A stretch of 64,000 nt of DNA from MFD01213-c1 sp963704405 (GTDB lineage: Bacteria; Planctomycetota; Phycisphaerae; Tepidisphaerales; Tepidisphaeraceae), in NCBI GenBank assembly GCA_963704405.1, contig OY969903.1:3596001-3660000 (forward strand). The letters are read 5' to 3'. How positions within the stretch are numbered: the stretch's first letter is position 1; every line of letters begins with the position of its first letter. The notes under the pieces were generated by a model, which made no database searches, was not told where the DNA came from, and worked only from the letters and a program-made list of their open reading frames with translations. This document shows, piece after piece, positions 46,449 to 57,331 of the stretch. Position numbers and translations under genes: made by a program.

Positions 46449-46835
46449 TCATTGATTTGCGGCGCTTTCGGCAGTGGGGGCTTTGCGTCGCCGCTGTACG
46501 ACGCGGCGGGCGTCGCGCCAGTGTATGGCTTCCCAATCGGGCGGAGATTCGATGGGACCTGCGGGCGCTTCGATGACGGCGACAGGTTTGATGGGTGGTG
46601 AATCGGGGTGGAGGGCGGTCAGTTCTTCTTCGCTGAGGCCGCGGAAGGTGGTTGGACGGGTTTGACGGGGCGAGGCTTTGGGGATGGGTCGCAGGCCGTA
46701 TGGGTCCATGTCGACGAAAGTGAAACCGCCTTCAGTGCGGGAGGCAATGTGGCCTTCCTGCATGCGCGACAAAACCTGGCTCACTGGAACGCCCCAGATA
46801 TCGGCGGCAATCGACGGAACAACCCAGGTTGGCAT
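46449..46835 (-). CDS. hypothetical protein with small helix-turn-helix-like N-terminus
   Basis: ATG 46835 follows GGAGGA by 3 bases, so I use it rather than 46928. The first 50 residues (VVPSIAADIWGVPVSQVLSR, then TEGGFTFVDM) resemble a small DNA-binding or substrate-recognition helix pair. The rest is Pro-rich and ends with a basic cluster (RRVVQRRRKA). Function not known. 128 residues. Confidence 0.55.
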   Translation of the reverse strand: MPTWVVPSIAADIWGVPVSQVLSRMQEGHIASRTEGGFTFVDMDPYGLRPIPKASPRQTRPTTFRGLSEEELTALHPDSPPIKPVAVIEAPAGPIESPPDWEAIHWRDARRVVQRRRKAPTAESAANQ

Positions 46836-47003
46836 GGCTCCTCCAAACGAACTCAACTGTACGGCTGGACGTGGGACCTTCGTCGACTCCGCCTGAGTCG
46901 GTTGATCGAGATCAATCAATATTTGCATCGACGCAAGCAGATGCTGGTCTTGAAGGTTTCCGAAGCGGTTTCAATTTGCGCGTTATTCTGGAAAAGCAGC
47001 AGA

Positions 47004-48380
47004 TTATCGGGCGCGGCGACGAGCCAAAAGGGGAAGCGTCAAGGCGAAGGCAAGAACAGCGCCGCCGGGTTCGGGGACGGCACTAATCTGATAAATCGCC
47101 CCGGTGGATGCGGTGCCAAAGACGCTGCCGTCGGCCATGTCGGCGATGAAGACGGAGTCGGCGGTGGAGAGCAGGCCGTCGGGGTGGCCGATGAATGGCT
47201 CGGTGTTTTCGATGAGGTGGAAGTAGCTATTTGTATCCTGATTGTAGAAGACGACAGGATTTTCTTCGTTGCCGGCGCCGGTGTTGGGATCGAAGTTGCC
47301 GATTTTGTCGAATTGGCCGTGGAACCCGACCAGGACGCCGTGATTGAGGCCTGCGGGGAAAGCGGCAGGCGTGAAGGCGATTTCATTGGGGCCTTCGCTT
47401 TCCGAGCCGTTGATGGGGAGAAAAGCGACAACGGGTTGCGTGCCGCCACCGATGACAGCGCCGTCGCTGTAGCGGACATAGTTGCCGGCGAAACCGAAAT
47501 CTTTGATGCTGGTTCCGATTTCGGCGGCGGGGATGCGGTTTAGTTCGTCGGCGCTGAAGGCGACGTTGCCGTAGATGTCGTTTCCACCGTCCATTCCGTT
47601 GTCTTCAAACCACAGGTCGCCATTGGGCGCGAAGGCAATGCCGGCGGCGTTGCGGAGACCGGTGGCGAGTTGGGTAACATTAGAAACGGTCGCCGATACG
47701 CCGGTGTCGTGAATTGTGGCTTTGTAGAGGGAATCGGGATTGAGCGCAGCGGTGACCAGGCCGCTGGTGCTGACGGTGTTGGAGGCAGGTGTGCTGACGT
47801 TATTGCCCTGGGAACCGACGTTGAAGACGACGTCGTAATCGCCGGGCTGGCCTGGGGTGGGGCGCGTCGCCAGGGCATAGGAGAGATGCTCCCAGTTGGC
47901 AGGGAAGTTGAGGGAGATGGAGCCGACGGTGGAATAGGGTGATGCGGGAGTTGCGCCCTGGCGGAGAACGGTGATGGTGGGTGTCGATGCGCCGGCGCTG
48001 GTGACAAGAAGCAGATTGCCGGCCTGACGAACGGAGGTGATGCCGCCGGGCAATCCGCTGGCGAGCACGGTGGCTGGGCCGTCGGCGACGCCATCGTGGT
48101 TGGCGTCGACGAAGCGGAGCAGTTGGCCGGTGGAATTGAAGAAGGTCGTGATTGGCACGCTGGAACCGACGAGCAGAGAGCCGTCGGATAACTGCTGCAT
48201 ACTGGTGGGGAATGGCACACCGCTGGCGAAGGTTGTCACGCGGAAATCGGCAGGATGGACAGACGGATCACCGACGAGCGAAGGCGGCGGCGGAGGGGAT
48301 GCGATGAGTACGTGAGATGAGATGATGACAGCGGTGCCGGCCAGCGCGGCCGTGCGCTTTGCTCCCCTTGTTGTGCCCAT
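47004..48380 (-). CDS. secreted beta-propeller (sugar dehydrogenase-like) protein with PEP-CTERM signal
   Basis: From ATG 48380 there is a signal peptide (TAALAGTAVIISSHVLIA). The 400-residue domain contains TFASGVPFPTSMQQLSDGSL, GLRNAAGIAFAPNGDLWFED and HPDGLLSTADSVFIADM, typical of glucose/sorbosone dehydrogenase-like six-bladed propellers. The C-terminus AVPEPGGAVLAFALTLPLLA plus RRRAR is a PEP-CTERM sorting signal. Whether it binds PQQ cannot be decided. Confidence 0.75.
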   Translation of the reverse strand: MGTTRGAKRTAALAGTAVIISSHVLIASPPPPPSLVGDPSVHPADFRVTTFASGVPFPTSMQQLSDGSLLVGSSVPITTFFNSTGQLLRFVDANHDGVADGPATVLASGLPGGITSVRQAGNLLLVTSAGASTPTITVLRQGATPASPYSTVGSISLNFPANWEHLSYALATRPTPGQPGDYDVVFNVGSQGNNVSTPASNTVSTSGLVTAALNPDSLYKATIHDTGVSATVSNVTQLATGLRNAAGIAFAPNGDLWFEDNGMDGGNDIYGNVAFSADELNRIPAAEIGTSIKDFGFAGNYVRYSDGAVIGGGTQPVVAFLPINGSESEGPNEIAFTPAAFPAGLNHGVLVGFHGQFDKIGNFDPNTGAGNEENPVVFYNQDTNSYFHLIENTEPFIGHPDGLLSTADSVFIADMADGSVFGTASTGAIYQISAVPEPGGAVLAFALTLPLLARRRAR

Positions 48381-48491
48381 TGCTTGCCCTCCTGAGGCGT
48401 CTGTCGGGCCACGAGCCGCGAGGATCATAACTGCAACAACTCAGCGTAACCACCGGATTTTGCACACCGGCGGTTTTCATCGTGCGAAAGG

Positions 48492-48992
48492 TCAGCGGTA
48501 ATTGGTGAACTGCAACGGAATACCCAAAGGATTCGCCTTGAGATGCGCGATGACCGCCTGCAACTCATCTTTTTTGCTGCTGCTCACCCGCAATGACTCG
48601 CCTTGAATGCTCGCGTTGACTTTCAGCTTCAAATCCTTGATCGCTTTCTGAATTGTCTTGGCGGTGTCCTTATCGATGCCGCTCTTCAGCTTCACCTTCT
48701 GGCGAAGCGTGCCCTGAGTGGCGTGTTCAAGCTTCTGGTAGTCGAGGCACTTGGGGTCCACGCTTCGCTTGTACATCTTTTCGACCAGGACTTTCTTCAC
48801 CGCATCCAGTTGCGGCTCGGCGTCGGCGGTGAGCGTCAGTTCTTTCTCTTTGCGATTCAGCTCTGAGATGGATGCGCTGGTGCCTTTGAAATCGTAGCGC
48901 GTCGTCACTTCCTTGATCGCCTGGGTGACGGCGTTGTCCATTTCCTGGAGGTTGATTTCGCTGACGATGTCAAAGGATGAGTCGGAGGGCAT
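48492..48992 (-). CDS. yajQ: YajQ-family nucleotide-binding protein
   Basis: The start SSFDIVSEINLQEMDNAVTQ and the middle RYDFKGTSASISELNRKEKE, with the C-terminal SSKKDELQAVIAHLK, fit YajQ. These proteins bind cyclic di-GMP or RNA in some bacteria. 166 residues, usual length. Confidence 0.93.
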   Translation of the reverse strand: MPSDSSFDIVSEINLQEMDNAVTQAIKEVTTRYDFKGTSASISELNRKEKELTLTADAEPQLDAVKKVLVEKMYKRSVDPKCLDYQKLEHATQGTLRQKVKLKSGIDKDTAKTIQKAIKDLKLKVNASIQGESLRVSSSKKDELQAVIAHLKANPLGIPLQFTNYR

Positions 48993-49044
48993 GGGGATTT
49001 TCCGTGAATGGATTTGAAATTGTCATCCTGAAGTATACCGGGAG

Positions 49045-50329
49045 CTAGATGCGCTCCAGGGCAACAAGGTCTTCCAAGGTTTCGCGGCGCCGGATGATTT
49101 TGTAGCTGCCGCCGTCAACAAGCACTTCCGGCACGCGCGGGCGGTTGTTGTAATTGCTGCTCATCGCAAAACCATAGGCGCCGGCGGTAAACACCGCGAG
49201 CAGGTCGCCGCGCTTGGTGGTGGGAAGCGGGCGGTTTTTTGCAAGATAATCGCCGCTTTCGCAGATGGGGCCGACCACATCCACAATTTCGCCGTTCTTT
49301 GGCTCAACTGCCTTGTTCCGCTCAATCGCGACATTGGCCGCGTCTGGCTTCACCGGCCAGATGTGGTGATAACTTTCATAAAGGGTCGGGCGAATCAGGT
49401 CGTTCATCCCCGCGTCGACGATAACGAATTTTTTCTCGCCGCCGGTCTTTCGATACAGCACCCGCGTGAGCAGGATGCCGGCGTTTCCGGCGATATATCG
49501 GCCCGGTTCGAAGGCGATGCGATAGGGTTTGTTCGCGAGCAGCGGCAGCAGCGCCTTGGCATGTTCCGTGACCGGAAAAGCCTGGCCGGGGCGTTCATAG
49601 TTGACGGCGAATCCACCACCGACATCGAACCATTCAATTTTGTGGCCGCGCTCCGTGAGGCGATCGATCAGCGCGACAATCTTGTTGACGGCATCGACAT
49701 ACGGCTGGATTTCATAGACGGGCGACCCGATGTGAATGTGAACGCCACCAATCCGCAGGTTCTTGAGATTTCGGTATTGATCGAAAACGCGCTCGGCCCG
49801 TTCGATGTCGACGCCGAACTTGGTTTCCTTCTTGCCGGTTGTCGTTTTGACATGAGTATGCGGATCAACGTCGGGGTTGATGCGGATCGCGCCGATCGCC
49901 TGCATGCCAATGGAACCGGCGACGCGGTCGATGTTTTCGATCTCCGCTTCGGATTCCAGGTTAAAAGCGGCGATGCCTGCGCGGATGCCGTCGGCGATCT
50001 CCTGATCGGTTTTGCCGACGCCGGCATAGATGATTTTTTTAGGGTCGCCGCCGGCCTGGAGGGCGCGGAAAAGTTCTCCGCCGCTGGTCACGTCGAAGCC
50101 GCATCCTTCGGCGGCGAGAATTTTGCAGAATATTAATGTTGCCGCAGCTTTTGATGCTGTAGCAGATGGTCGCATTGATCGGTTTAAAAGCTTCGGCGAG
50201 TTGGTGGTAGTGATGGAGAAGCGTGGCCTTCGAATAGACGTAAGCCGGGGTTCCCACCTCGTGCGCGATTTGGGCGGCGGGCACGTCTTCGCAATACAGT
50301 TCGCCATTTTTATAGTTGAAAAAGTCCAT
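49045..50329 (-). pseudogene. lysA: diaminopimelate decarboxylase, one frameshift near 50120
   Basis: The N-terminal frame (ATG 50329) reads MDFFNYKNGELYCEDVPAAQ, then ICYSIKSCGNINILQ with the PLP-binding lysine region. The other frame continues ILAAEGCGFDVTSGGELFRA and the rest of LysA to the end: HIHIGSPVYE, EWFDVGGGFAVNYE, EPGRYIAGNAGILLTRVLY, CESGDYLAKNR. The break is at CTGCAAAATTC, where one base would restore the frame. LysA is essential for lysine and peptidoglycan precursor synthesis, so I regard this as an assembly error rather than true inactivation. The expected length is about 427 residues. Confidence 0.85.
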
Positions 50330-50377
50330 AGCGGTTCAAGTTTAGACGCAAGCGATGAAACGGGCCAGCGAATGCGA

Positions 50378-51223
50378 TTATCGCCCGGCCAGAATGGTTT
50401 GAAGATGCTTGAAAGCCGCCTCCGCCACACCGGCGGCCGTGGTTTCGTAGGGATACAACTCGACAGTCACCCAGCCGGTGTATCCGATTTCGGCCAGGGC
50501 TTCGAAGATTGAACGGAAGTTGATGACGCCTTTGCCCGGCGTCAGATGTTGATGCACACGGTTGGAGCCGATGTCTTCCAGATGCACGTGCGCGATATGC
50601 CCGGGCATTTCACGAATAACGGCGGCGGGATCTTCACCGACGCAGAAGAGGTGACCGACGTCGCAATTCATTTGGATGAAAGGTTCATCGCGGAAGTATT
50701 CGTTTTTGAATTCGAGATATTCTTTGGCAGTTTCAATGAACAGGCCCGGTTCCGGCTCGATGGCAAGAATGACGCCGCGCTCCCTGGCGCGTGTGAGGAC
50801 GCGGCGCAGGCCGGCGGCGAATCGATTGCCGGCAACAGCGCGGGTAATCGTTGTGCCGATCAGCGGACCGCCTGGCTGAAGGCTCAGGGTGGAAGCCGCA
50901 AACTCTCCCGCGAGATCGACGGACGCCAGCGTGTGGGCGATGCGAATTTCGCGCTTTGATTCATCGTCTTCGATCCACGTCGGATGATAGGTATCGCCGG
51001 CAGCGAAATGGGTGAAGGCGTTGACGTTGCTCACATGAAGATGAAGCTGGCTGAGTTGCTGCTTCAGTTCGCGACGATGTTCCGGGCCGAATGTCGCAGG
51101 ATAAGCATGCGGGATATCCGCCATCAGCTCAACGCCGGAATAACCGATAGCGCCGATGGCTGCGACCGCTTCGGCGAGCGTGTTCTTTTTGAATGCGTTG
51201 GTTGAGAACGCCAGGCGGATCAT
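50378..51223 (-). CDS. sugar phosphate isomerase/epimerase-like TIM-barrel protein
   Basis: The 281-residue sequence fits the AP endonuclease 2/xylose isomerase-like barrel. Metal-binding candidates are Glu in LAIEPEPGLFIE, Asp/His in MNCDVGHLFCVG, His in HIAHVHLEDIG and Glu in WVTVELYPYE. The substrate is unknown. It lies 48 bp upstream of lysA on the same strand and may be cotranscribed. Confidence 0.82.
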   Translation of the reverse strand: MIRLAFSTNAFKKNTLAEAVAAIGAIGYSGVELMADIPHAYPATFGPEHRRELKQQLSQLHLHVSNVNAFTHFAAGDTYHPTWIEDDESKREIRIAHTLASVDLAGEFAASTLSLQPGGPLIGTTITRAVAGNRFAAGLRRVLTRARERGVILAIEPEPGLFIETAKEYLEFKNEYFRDEPFIQMNCDVGHLFCVGEDPAAVIREMPGHIAHVHLEDIGSNRVHQHLTPGKGVINFRSIFEALAEIGYTGWVTVELYPYETTAAGVAEAAFKHLQTILAGR

Positions 51224-51367
51224 CGCCGGATTGTAGGAACACCCGGGCGATCATGCCATGCTTGCCGGCAGTAATGTTCCCTGGGCAGGCCGACTGTTTG
51301 GCGGCGAGGTGACGCGCTCAGGTTTGACCGCAATCCCCCCCACCCCTAAAACACCGTCATGAGCGGA

Positions 51368-52462
51368 ATGAGCTATGAGTCGAGTGGCGTGAATTACGAT
51401 CAGCTTGACGCTTTCAAACGCGCCTGCCAGCAGGCCGCAGCCACCACCGCGGGCGCGCTGCGGCTGCATGGATTAAAAGAGCCGGCGAATATTCGAGGCG
51501 AAAGCGCCTACCTGTTGGAAACAGACGACTCTTATCTTGCCCATGTCGAAGAGGGGCTCGGTACAAAAAATCTCGTCGCCGATGAGATGCTTCGGCTGAC
51601 CGGCAAAAGCTTTTATGCAAATGTGGGGATCGATACCGTTGCGACAATTGTCAATGATTTGATCACGGTCGGCGCGGTTCCGATTTCCGTTGCAATGCAT
51701 GCGGCGGTTGGTGATTCGGCGTGGTTTGATCAGGGTACTGTCGCCGCCGACCTCGCGAGGGGATTTGCGCAGGGCTGCCTGGAGGCGCAGGCGGTCTGGG
51801 GCGGCGGGGAAACGCCGACGCTTCGCGGCATCGTCGATCCAAAGACAATCGTGCTGGCGGGCTCCGCGATCGGGCAGGTGAAGCCGAAATCCAATCGCAT
51901 CACTGGCCAGGTTCGTGATGGCGATGCGATTGTCCTCCTGGCCAGTTCCGGCGTGCAGACAAACGGGTTGACGCTATGCCGGAAAATTGCGGAAAAATTG
52001 CCGCAGGGATATCTGACGAATATCCATGATGGCCGCCCATATGGCGAGGCGCTGCTTGATCCTTCAGTCATCTACGTGAAATTTGTAGCTGCCTGCCAGA
52101 AGACAAATTTGCCGCTGCATTATGCGGCTCATATCACGGGGCATGGCTGGCGCAAGCTCATGCGATTGACCGAGCCATTTATTTACCGCATCACAAATAT
52201 TCGTGAGCCGCTGCCTGTCTTCAAATTCATCATGCGCAGCGGCCCGGTCGATGAAAGAGAAGCTTACGGCACGTTCAACATGGGCATTGGTTTCGCGGCG
52301 TACGTCGCAGCGCAGGACGCCGACCGATGCGTCAACCTCGCGAAGGATGCAGGGTATGACGCGTGGATCGCCGGCACAGTGCATAAGCAAGGCGACCGCA
52401 AGGCGGTGGAAATTGTGCCGCTGGGAATCACGTTTGAAGGAGACACGCTGAACGTGCGATGA
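51368..52462 (+). CDS. purM: phosphoribosylaminoimidazole synthetase (AIR synthase)
   Basis: The conserved start SYESSGVNYDQLDAFKR, then GIDTVATIVNDLITVGAVPI (with the DTVATIVNDL catalytic loop), AGSAIGQVKPK and AHITGHGWRKLMRL fit PurM. It converts FGAM with ATP to AIR in purine synthesis. The protein is 364 residues from ATG 51368 (ATG 51359 also possible). Its ARNWRR-like end reads TFEGDTLNVR. It is divergent from the TIM-barrel gene. Confidence 0.93.
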   Translation: MSYESSGVNYDQLDAFKRACQQAAATTAGALRLHGLKEPANIRGESAYLLETDDSYLAHVEEGLGTKNLVADEMLRLTGKSFYANVGIDTVATIVNDLITVGAVPISVAMHAAVGDSAWFDQGTVAADLARGFAQGCLEAQAVWGGGETPTLRGIVDPKTIVLAGSAIGQVKPKSNRITGQVRDGDAIVLLASSGVQTNGLTLCRKIAEKLPQGYLTNIHDGRPYGEALLDPSVIYVKFVAACQKTNLPLHYAAHITGHGWRKLMRLTEPFIYRITNIREPLPVFKFIMRSGPVDEREAYGTFNMGIGFAAYVAAQDADRCVNLAKDAGYDAWIAGTVHKQGDRKAVEIVPLGITFEGDTLNVR

Positions 52463-52572
52463 CGCACAGGATATCGCGGCTTCCAAACAGCGATTTTCTC
52501 TATCACTAACCAACGCCTTATGCTGTAATGCAATTCGATCATTCACGGCGGCACCGCAGGAGCTGATTCACG

Positions 52573-52929
52573 ATGGCGAAGGATTTTCTGAAAGTTATTG
52601 CAGTTCAGTCGGTCAATGTCATCGATCTCGCATTGCCCGAATCGCTCGACTCTGAAGAGTTCGATCGCCTCAATGACTCCATGCTCAAAACCCTTGATGG
52701 CAAGGTCAGCGGCAAATGGGTTCTGGATTTGGCGTCGGTCGACTATATGGGCAGTTCGGTGCTCGGCCTGATGATCAACGTCCGACAACACATCAAATCC
52801 GGTGGTGGCCGACTCGCGCTCGCCGGACTATCGCCGCGGCTGACCCAGATTTTCCACACCTGCTGCCTGGAAAAACTTTTTACCATCGCAAAAAACCGTG
52901 ATGAAGCCGTGAAAATACTCGTTCGGTAA
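52573..52929 (+). CDS. STAS-domain anti-sigma factor antagonist
   Basis: The 118-residue STAS domain has the phosphorylatable serine in DYMGSSVLGLMINVRQ and the expected LDLASV and LALAGLSPRLTQIF strands. Dephosphorylation by a SpoIIE-type phosphatase (one is encoded at 32059) would let it sequester an anti-sigma kinase. Confidence 0.88.
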   Translation: MAKDFLKVIAVQSVNVIDLALPESLDSEEFDRLNDSMLKTLDGKVSGKWVLDLASVDYMGSSVLGLMINVRQHIKSGGGRLALAGLSPRLTQIFHTCCLEKLFTIAKNRDEAVKILVR

Positions 52930-53284
52930 AAAGAAACGCCGGCAAGGCGCGAAGAACACCGAGGCAGGAAGAGGGCGGGGTAAATTCGAATTATCGAATG
53001 CTCAAATGGCGAAACTGGGACCAGGCGGGTCTCTCCTACTGTTTTTTCTCTTCTTACTTTTTGGCGTTCCTGGTGGCCTTGGCGTTGCATTTCACGCATT
53101 TTTTTGTTTCAAGTCCCATAATTGCGATTGAATTCGGGTAGTCGCCGGATAAAGCTGGCCGATTGGAAGTTCTGACGCCGATATCATTTCGGTGCCCGCG
53201 CCGAGCGGGCGGCCCAATTCGGCATGCCGCCGTTTTTTGGGGTACATTCTTCCTGTCCCCAATATTTGTAGCGGAGGGAATCTC
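52930..53284. other. intergenic region with one possible 21-codon ORF
   Basis: This 355-bp gap precedes the large surface protein gene and should contain its promoter. A minus-strand ORF at 53054-53119 encodes MGLETKKCVKCNAKATRNAK plus Lys, a basic CxxC peptide. It could be a tiny zinc-ribbon protein, but support is thin. GGAGGGAA at 53273-53280 is the ribosome-binding site of the next gene. Confidence 0.35.
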
Positions 53285-56200
53285 GTGCCTTCTCATTTGT
53301 CCCGGCGTTTATTGCATCCTTCACCATTGCATTCACAGTCGCGCAGGCGGGCCGTTTTGATGGCCGCGGTTCCTTCTCGCATTGAAACGCTCGAATCGCG
53401 CGTTCTTTTTGCCACAATTGTGCTGACCGATCCGGGCGACAGCGGTCCTGGGACATTGCGCAATGCGCTGGCGAGCGCCGTGGATGGCGACACCATTGAT
53501 GCGACGGGCTTGAGCGGATCGATCACGCTCAGTTCAGGCGAACTGGCAATATCATCCAGCGTTACAATCACCGGGCCGGGATCGGCGGCGCTTTCCATCA
53601 GCGGCAACGGCGCCAGCCGGATTTTCGATATTGCTTCGGGAAAAACGGTTTCGATTTCGCAGCTTACATTAACCGCCGGCACCAGTGGAAATGGCGGAGC
53701 GATCGTCACCGACGGCAATGTGACCCTCGATCATGTTGTCATCAGCGGCAGCAGGGCCGCCGTCGCGGGGGCCGCGATTTATGAAAACAGCGGGTCTCTC
53801 ACAATTCTTTCCAGCACACTGTCGAATAATACGACCGCCGGCGGAGGTGATGCTAGTGGTGGCGCGATATTCGCTTCGACCGGCTCACTGGTGATTCGCA
53901 ACAGCACGTTTTCCGGAAATATTGCGCAGCCGGCCGACGTTCCCCCCAACACGGTTTCCGGGAACATCGCACGCGGCGGAGCGATCTACATCGACAATGC
54001 ATCAACCACCATCACTAACTCCACCTTCAACGGCAATGCAGCACATGGCGGAGCAAATCCGGACATCACCGGAACTGTGGGGGGTGATGGGCACGGCGGC
54101 GCCATTTACACGGCGGGTTCGGGGTCGCTTTCGCTGGGAAATGTGACGCTTTCGGGAAATCAGGCGATCGGTGGCGCCGGCGCGAATGCCAATGGCGTGG
54201 GAAACGGCGGCGCAATCGAATCTGCCAATCCGGGTTTTCTCATCGCCGTTCAGAACACGATTATCCAGGGGAATACCGCCGACAATGGCCCGGATATCGA
54301 AGAAGTCGGCGGTGTGACCAGCAGCGGCGACAATATTCTTGGCAACGCATCGGGAACGACAGGCAATCCATTTGTCGACGGCATCAGCGGCGATCATGTC
54401 GGAGCTGATCCGCATCTTTCCGCGCTGGCCGATCATGGCGGCCCCACATTCACCATGGCGATCGGCGCGACGAGCATCGCGCGCGATGCCGGCGCAACGC
54501 TGGGCGCTCCGGTCACCGATCAGCGAGGCTTTGCCCGCAGCGGACCGGTGGATATTGGTTCATTTGAATTCCAGAATCATGCGCCTGCATTCACCAGCAC
54601 CGCGCCAACCACCACCAATACCGGCCAGGCTTTCACCTATAACATCACCACAACCGACGCCGACGGCGATGTCATGAGCATCACCGCCCCCACCCTGCCG
54701 GCGTGGCTGACCTTCGTCGACCACGGCGGTGGTTCGGCGACTCTTTCCGGCACGCCAACTCACGCCAACGTTGGCGGGAACAGCATCAGCCTGCAAGCGA
54801 GCGATGGTATTGGAAATTCGACGCAAAGCTTCACTCTGACAGTTGTGAATCACGCGCCAGTGTTCACGAGCACTGCACCATTAGCTGCCACACCTGGCCA
54901 GCTTTATACGTACAACGTCACAACGAGCGACGCCGACGGCGATCCGATGACAATTACCGCGCCTGTCCTTCCCGCGTGGCTTTCGTTCACCGACAACGGC
55001 AATGGCGTCGGAATCCTTCAGGGGACGCCGGGGAACGGCGACTCCGGGACGAACAATGTCACGCTGCAAGTCAGCGACGGACTCGATACGTCAAACCAGG
55101 GAATTGCGATTAACGTCGCCGCGCGTCCGACGCTCACCAGCATCACGCCGATCGCCGGCGGCACGGAAGACACGGCGCTCACAATCACCTATGCAACGCT
55201 GCTCGCACAGTCAGACGCGAGCGACCCGAATAGTTTGCCGATCAGTTTTCAGATTGTCAGTGTCACCAGTGGAACGCTCACCAAGAACGGCTCGCCAATC
55301 ACCGCGGGCACAACGAACATCGCCGCCGGTGAGGCCGTAATTTGGACCCCCGCGGCCAACGCCAATGGCACGCTGGCCGCTTTTAAGGTGCGCGCCAGCA
55401 ATGGCACGCTGCTCTCTGCAACGGCGGTTACGGTCTCCGTACAGGTCGCGGCTGTTGAAGACCCTCCGCTTGGCGTCGCTGATTCGTTTACAATCAGCCA
55501 GGACACTTCAGCGACCGGCAATGTGCTGACAAACGACACGCACATCGATGGCAGCGGGCTCACCGCGGTCATTCAAACCACGCCCGCCAGCGGCACTGTT
55601 GCGCTTAATCCCGACGGATCATTCATCTACACGCCCAATGCCAATTTTGTCGGCAATGATAGTTTCAGTTACGCGCCAAATGACGGCATCGCCAACGGCA
55701 ACGCCACAACGGTAATGATCCACGTGGTGAAAGTTTTGAAGCCAGGCCAGTTTGATTTTGCCGCGGCGTCGTATCAAGGCGGCGCGAAGGACGGATCGCT
55801 GGTTATCACGGTTAACCGCAATAGCGGCATCGACGGCGCGACATCGGTGGACTATTTTGTCTCCGGCGGTTCGGCGGTCAGTGGGACGGACTTTGTGCTG
55901 TCGGCCGGTACGTTGCAGTTCGCCGATCAGCAATCGTCCGCCACCTTCACCGTTCAGATCCCCCCGGCGCAGCGGGCGATGGTGACAAGACCCTCCAGAT
56001 CGGCCTTCGCCAGCCGACCGGCGGCGCAACGCTCGGCGCGGCGGATTCAACTGCCGTCACCATCCAGCAGATTCCCAATCATCCGCCGGTTGCGCCTGAC
56101 ATTACTGACACGCGAAAGCCCGGCGATCGGGTTTTCATCACTGCCTTGACGCAAGCCAGCGATCCGGATGGGGATTCTCTGACGCTGAGCATTCTCAACC

Positions 56201-57066
56201 AACCGGCCAACGGATCGGCGTTTATCTCTGACAACGCCACGCCAAACAATCCGGCGGACGACTTCATCGTCTACACGCCCAACGCCGGATTTGATGCCGC
56301 CGAAAGCTTCCAATATCAGGTCACCGATCCGCGGGGCCTGAGCACGACGGGCAACGTAAATATCGTCGTCGCGGGCGCGGGCATGGATGTGGACCCGTGG
56401 AATATCAAGGTGCATGACCTGGTTGTCGTCGGCACACCGGGCAAGGACCGGATCGTCTTCATCGACGCTCATAAGCGCGGCGTCAAAGTCGTTCAAGATG
56501 GCAAGAGCCTGGGGTATTTTAATTTCGGTGGCCGACTCGTCGCCTACGGCCTCGGCGGTGATGACACGATCATCGACCGAAACGTCAACCGCACCTGCTA
56601 CTTCCTCGGGGGTGACGGCAACGACCATTTGCAAGGCAACAATTCCGTCGATGTATTGCTCGGAGGCGCGGGCAACGATGTCCTGAAGGGACTTAATGGA
56701 CGAAATATCCTGATCGGCGGAAGCGGCGCGGATACCCTCATGGGCGGCGCTCAGGAAGATATTCTCATCGGCGGCACGTCAACATATGAAGATGATACTG
56801 CCGCCAGCCGCCAGGCAATTAAGGATCTTGCGAATACGATCGGCAATGGGCGCCTCAAAATTGAAGCCCGCTGGTTGAATATGCAGTCGGCAAAGGGCGT
56901 GGGAGCCAGCCACGCAAAACTGACAAGTGCAACGGTGGAGGATGACAATGCCGTCGATCTTTTGATCGGAGCGGGCAGCCGCGATTGGTATATCGGGAGT
57001 TTCAATGATACGCCCAAAGATCGAGCCCGCGGCCGAACGCACCTCGAAATCGAAAGCATCATCTAA
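53285..57066 (+). pseudogene. large secreted protein: beta-helix, Ig/cadherin, Calx-beta and RTX-like repeats; one frameshift
   Basis: GTG 53285, 4 bases after GGAGGGAA, is the likely start. The planctomycete N-terminal motif SRIETLESRVLFA comes about 30 residues later. Domains in order: parallel beta-helix with NNTTAGGGDASGGAIFAST-type turns (to about 380); Ig/cadherin-like repeats (FTYNITTTDADGDVMSITAP, NAPVFTSTAP-type starts); a VCBS/Ig-like repeat (GNVLTNDTHIDGSGLTAVI); Calx-beta (GTDFVLSAGTLQFADQQSSA). At 55960 a C6 tract interrupts the frame, and one extra C restores PPGAAGDGDKTLQIGL. The second frame resumes with an Ig repeat and ends with RTX-like repeats (GGDGNDHLQGNNSVDVLLGG, GGAGNDVLKG, GGSGADTLMGG). 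A calcium-dependent surface adhesin role is likely. Confidence 0.75.
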
Positions 57067-57211
57067 TAGGTGCGGGTTTCTCGCTGATGGATTGAAGATA
57101 AGACTTTGAAAAGATGGCGGACGCCGTCGCTTTCATGCATCGCGCACAAGCCAGGGGGTTCTACCACAAAGAGTTTTCAGCAGAGTAGGTTTGGCTCGAT
57201 CATTAGACTCA

Positions 57212-57263
57212 AAAAAACCGAGGAAGATAAGAAGCCTGCGCCTCTTATCTTCCTCGGTTTTTT
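57212..57263. terminator. bidirectional terminator
   Basis: A perfect 21-bp stem joins 57212-57232 to 57243-57263, starting with A6 and ending with T6. It lies between the convergent large surface protein and peroxidase genes and can stop transcription from both sides. Confidence 0.9.
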
Positions 57264-57272
57264 ACTTGACTG

Positions 57273-57308
57273 GCCTGCGTTCATGTTCGTTCGAACATGA
57301 ACGCAGGC
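57273..57308. repeat. 17-bp perfect hairpin
   Basis: 57273-57289 and 57292-57308 are perfect complements around a 2-nt loop (arm GCCTGCGTTCATGTTCG). There is no T tract. It stands 10 bp after the terminator and 24 bp from the peroxidase stop codon, and may protect the mRNA 3' end. Confidence 0.7.
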
Positions 57309-57331
57309 TATCTAAACTTTTTCGCCGCTGA

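Noticed and set aside
46608..47543. 311-codon plus-strand ORF over the PEP-CTERM propeller end
   Set aside because: It is a shadow of two minus-strand genes with recognisable signals; its Gly/Val/Asp composition is a by-product.
53054..53119. 21-codon CxxC peptide as a ribosomal or zinc-ribbon gene
   Set aside because: It is too short to identify and I see no clear ribosome-binding site; mentioned only within the intergenic entry.
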